Part shown: piece after piece, positions 62,301 through 64,000 of the stretch
How the letters are laid out: every line of letters starts with the position of its first letter
Position numbering within the stretch: the stretch's first letter is position 1
NCBI GenBank assembly: GCA_013288685.1
Contig: JABDBM010000003.1
Location: 28,323-92,322, forward strand
Direction of reading: 5' to 3'
DNA from: Bacteroidota bacterium
GTDB taxonomy: Bacteria; Bacteroidota; Bacteroidia; Sphingobacteriales; Sphingobacteriaceae
DNA: 64,000 bases
Position numbers and translations under genes: made by a program
Notes under the pieces: model-generated
What the model saw: only the letters and a program-made list of their open reading frames with translations
Databases searched by the model: none
What the model was told of the DNA's origin: nothing

Positions 62301-63097
62301 ATAGATACTCCTCCCGACAAGCCGCCGGCAATCCAAATTCTCTGCTGCTTATCAATCAGCATTCTGAAAGGATTATTACTGCTTAAGCCCTGAGCCATGG
62401 TTAGCTTTCTTAATGTGCCGCCCCTGGGGTCAACTATTTGCAGCACCTGGTTAAACGAACATACCCATATACGGCCCAATTTATCCTCGGCCATATTAAT
62501 GATGTTGTAATCAAGCGGTCCCGTTATATAGGAGCACAGGTCCTCGCCATCATAGCGAAAAAGGCCCTGTTTGCCGCCTATCCATAAAAAACCTTCGTGA
62601 TCTGTAAACAAACAGGTAACAGAGGTGCCCTGAAATACGTCCGGAAGTTCGTAAATAGGCGCAGTGCCTGCGGCTCTTAACTTTGGCGGGCCAACCCTGA
62701 TATGTTTTGGGGGCGCCAATATATAACTTTTAAATACCAGCGGCTTCGAGGGCAATTTGTCTATCTTAAAATCCTGCTCGGGGTTGGGGTTATAATTAAA
62801 ACTGGTTACCGAATCATTTTTTGGAAAGGGTTTAAATCCCGAAGAATCATAAGAGCGAACGGGCAGCTTATTCAACTCAAATTTTTCAACAACCGGCACT
62901 ATCGGCACCGTTTTAATAGCGGCCCAGTTGATGTTTTTTGGCTTGCTTAACCCCAAAGGCTGCACAACCGGTGGTTTAAATTCAATTGGAGGGGGGGCTT
63001 GGGCTTCGGCGTTTTTATTTTTATTACATGCCGAAAGTGCCGCAAACAGCAGGCCCGCAGCTATGCAGATATAAATATTCTTTTTAACAGTGATCAT
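59369..63097 (-). CDS. Reg_prop/Y_Y_Y sensor histidine kinase with lipoprotein-type N-terminus
   Basis: This 1242-residue protein is first in the right-hand signalling operon. The N-terminus MITVKKNIYICIAAGLLFAA ends in a lipobox LSAC (C24) followed by NKNKN, unlike the plain signal peptide of the left-cluster homologue. A 90-residue proline-rich linker precedes two Reg_prop beta-propellers (about 125-790; WIGGKQGLFRYDG, RIWISGGKSLSVVD), then a Y_Y_Y domain (about 855-910), one membrane helix (about 910-935), coiled coil and kinase core with H1004. The insert KEVRDPELENEI lies after the H box. A lipid anchor plus a membrane helix would tether both ends of the sensor. Confidence 0.9.
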   Translation of the reverse strand: MITVKKNIYICIAAGLLFAALSACNKNKNAEAQAPPPIEFKPPVVQPLGLSKPKNINWAAIKTVPIVPVVEKFELNKLPVRSYDSSGFKPFPKNDSVTSFNYNPNPEQDFKIDKLPSKPLVFKSYILAPPKHIRVGPPKLRAAGTAPIYELPDVFQGTSVTCLFTDHEGFLWIGGKQGLFRYDGEDLCSYITGPLDYNIINMAEDKLGRIWVCSFNQVLQIVDPRGGTLRKLTMAQGLSSNNPFRMLIDKQQRIWIAGGLSGGVSIIDQQAETIRFLNKKNGLADTVAMGITQDKLNRIWISGGKSLSVVDLENKTIKHIDKANCAKLDTTFSTALFCDRAGNIWMGMNNGAVNVLNPQTNSMQLFEEAKASNPNVLNFSQDDKGRVWISNQNVGAEIINLPNHTLQNLKRESGLNSDVVINATQDNRGQEWIATFMGLNMIPHSGVVKEQIGKVPTGTLFEDGRGLIWQASISSDLDILDRKNKTIRHLTTREGLTNDSIQNIRQIDGKIFICTNAGLDIIDSVKQTISHLSIKQGLHSRNIFAVAQDNAGRIWIGGGRNGLDVYDPKDNTLKFIDKGAGLANALFTDLMKDKQGNIWMSSAVGAIGYIDPAKGIIRYITNTSDLNLPPSRIFAQDEWGNIWIGTHHGIYIADFRHQTLSTFSAAQGLADETVLSLLRYKHDMYAGTSKGITKIIPPADGIKADGQWGVQSFGINYGLGKVTTSYLSDLITRDGLYWWGDVGATVLDLGHKDTTQSIPYISGIRIMDSQKAFVDRSLFNVSGTDTLWGQGNTHYVKGEIPINSGYALDEGIKWDSVDGPYNLPSNLQLPHNQNYVQFEFSALNLAKRDTSWYRYRLTGLDDEWSEPTPIPFSRNYFNLRRGLYTFEVSVKSKDGTWSKPAELDFTINPPWWVSLWACIIYVFLMAGIVYGFVYYRSLQLLREKRVLEHKINLRTEEVLQQKEELEAQRDELEKAFGELKVTQTQLVQSEKLASLGELTAGIAHEIQNPLNFVNNFAEVSVELIAELKEEQAKEVRDPELENEILESLEQNLQKITLHGKRADGIVKNMLQHSRNNSGERELTDINNLADEYFRLSYHGLRAKDKTFNSAMENYLDDSAPKINLVPQDIGRVLLNLFNNAFYAVHQKKKTITGRYQPTVTLTTTVKKGFVEISVRDNGNGIPDSIKDKIMQPFFTTKPTGEGTGLGLSLSYDIIVKGHAGSINIDTKEGEYTEFTISLPAQN

Positions 63098-63157
63098 ACT
63101 TCGTTTCGATAGTTTCGTGTTCTTTTCGGTTAAGGCGGCTCATAAATCCGCTTTATT

Positions 63158-63352
63158 CTATAGCGGCAATTGAAGCCTAAATATAGTAAATTCCCCCTCT
63201 TTTGTATCCACTTTTAACTCGCTGGCGCTGTCGCCAATCACCTCCCAGCTCAACACCAAAAAAAGCTGTTTTAACAGGCGTATAAAAACATTTTTTAACC
63301 GGGTACATACGTTAATGGTTTTGTGAAAAAACGGGAGTTTAAGGCTGATCAT
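63158..63352 (-). pseudogene. Decayed histidine kinase C-terminus
   Basis: The minus-strand frame ends ELKVDTKEGEFTIFRLQLPL, clearly the last strands of the shared kinase type (compare IEVDTKEGEYSEFTVKIPIN). Upstream, LVLSWEVIGDSAS aligns to GLSLSYDIIAKGHGG, and LPFFHKTI to QPFFTTKP, but the glycine-rich ATP lid is lost and the spacing is wrong. No H box or N box is left. It is a remnant upstream of the right-hand operon within a 454-base gene-poor stretch. Confidence 0.75.
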
Positions 63353-63551
63353 TAAAAGTTTACAATATAGTAAAACTTATGAAAAGGCTTTGTCGCATAT
63401 TTTGAATAATGCAAAATTGGCTTTAAAAACTAATTTGGGTCAAGTTTTGCCAAAATCGCTTTCTTTTTAATATATTGCGGCATTAACTATTACGAATTAA
63501 ACGACGATATTTCTGAAGGCCCCGGCAGATATATTTTCTACTTTTTAAACT

Positions 63552-63737
63552 ATGGAGAAACCTTACCTCAGATGCCGTAAATGCAATTCCGTTTATCATT
63601 ACCCGGTTAGCCGTAGCTGGTTTGGAAGTGTTTTTCTATTCTTTTTGCCGATAAGAGTGTTTTTTTGCGCTCGATGTGCAAGAAACCGCCATGTTTGGAT
63701 CACAAAGGAAGGCTTAAAAAAATACAAACGTGTGTAA
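63552..63737 (+). CDS. Small zinc-ribbon membrane-associated protein
   Basis: This 61-residue protein has CRKC near the N-terminus and CARC after a hydrophobic stretch (WFGSVFLFFLPIRVFF). This suggests a zinc ribbon whose two knuckles are separated by a membrane-seeking hairpin, or a zinc-bound membrane-surface protein. The C-terminus is basic (KEGLKKYKRV). Size and cysteine pattern support a real gene; no family is recognised. Confidence 0.6.
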   Translation: MEKPYLRCRKCNSVYHYPVSRSWFGSVFLFFLPIRVFFCARCARNRHVWITKEGLKKYKRV

Positions 63738-63742
63738 CGGCC

Positions 63743-64000
63743 TCAAAGCCCCGATTGATAAGCCATTTTCATGTATTTCCGGACTTCGTCGTTGATGTCT
63801 TCTTTAAGGTAAATGCGTAAGTGATGATTAAAATCATCGCTGCCCGGTACAGGTTTTATTTTGTTGAAGCACAAATTATCAGCATAAGCCTGCTTAAACG
63901 GGAATACCACATCAATAAAATTCTTGCCTAACTGAATGATATAGGCAAACCTTGTACGCGCAGCAAACGATATCATTGACTTTGCGGGATGCACCCTCAT
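63743..64000 (-). CDS. DUF5655-like protein, C-terminal part, cut by the window edge
   Basis: At least 85 residues run to the right edge. An ATG is the last codon in view, but the real start may lie beyond. The segment ISFAARTRFAYIIQLGKNFI followed by DVVFPFK, then HLRIYLKEDINDEVRKYMKM, resembles the C-terminal half of DUF5655 proteins (strand pair, then a helix ending at the C-terminus). Function is unknown. It converges with the small zinc-ribbon gene, with 5 bases between stops. Confidence 0.55.
   Translation of the reverse strand: MRVHPAKSMISFAARTRFAYIIQLGKNFIDVVFPFKQAYADNLCFNKIKPVPGSDDFNHHLRIYLKEDINDEVRKYMKMAYQSGL

Noticed and set aside
1-64000. tRNA, rRNA, riboswitch or replication origin
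   Set aside because: No cloverleaf, rRNA-like block, known riboswitch core or DnaA-box cluster was recognised on reading. A covariance-model scan would be needed to exclude small RNAs.

Overview
The window looks like chromosome of a Bacteroidota species, most probably a Sphingobacteriaceae member of the Mucilaginibacter/Pedobacter type. The reasons are SusD/RagB lipoproteins, sensor kinases with Reg_prop beta-propellers or 7TMR-DISM modules, a LytS/LytTR pair, few recognisable Shine-Dalgarno sites, and several promoter-like TAnnTTTG boxes just upstream of genes. The genus is a guess from gene content. No rRNA, tRNA or CRISPR array was seen.

Layout. 1-900: the tail of a duplicated histidine kinase and a REP-associated tyrosine transposase (RAYT) between two arrays of short hairpins. 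901-11338 (minus): three large membrane histidine kinases in one operon with no response regulator. 11461-24500: secreted or lipoprotein genes, two tandem SusD genes without SusC, a fatty acid hydroxylase-like membrane enzyme, a membrane-tethered HTH protein, an outer-membrane barrel and an AraC regulator. 24669-25787: AI-2E family transporter. 25832-37485: accessory region with an IS1182-type insertion sequence placed in the loop of a palindromic repeat, a nucleotidyltransferase with a 54-residue partner, a PIN / small protein / SMC-like ATPase cassette between inverted double hairpins, a RepA-like AAA ATPase, and a DUF559 nuclease inside a tandem palindromic repeat array. 37831-46177: a periplasmic molybdenum hydroxylase locus (Tat-exported 2Fe-2S subunit, FAD/4Fe-4S subunit, three successive large subunits). 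46288-56418: small genes, LytS/LytTR, an Imm11-like protein, a reductase, a zeta-toxin pair, an HD protein and a YitT protein. 56529-63097 (minus): a second signalling operon with two histidine kinases, a stand-alone receiver and a receiver-adenylate cyclase. The right edge holds a decayed kinase tail, a small zinc-ribbon protein and a partial gene.

How it works together. The kinases of both clusters share one core type (H box [17 protein letters not shown], then GKRAD.IVK.ML.HS and YHGLRAKDK). The right cluster brings its own receivers and a cAMP output. The left cluster must signal to partners elsewhere or across to the right cluster. The molybdenum hydroxylase locus has one electron-transfer pair serving three catalytic subunits, which suggests exchangeable substrate specificity.

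The most unusual aspect is the density and variety of palindromic repeats: RAYT-type hairpins, DUF559-associated palindromes, CACAGAG hairpins, a CATCCTGAGCGCAGCG palindrome and hairpins built from short degenerate words (AATGACCT, TTCATTGG, GATGTGCA). Some sit in coding sequence, overlap start codons or serve as an insertion target. The best candidate for an undescribed system is the PIN/small/SMC cassette at 30265-34266, followed by the DUF559 repeat element at 36059-37127.
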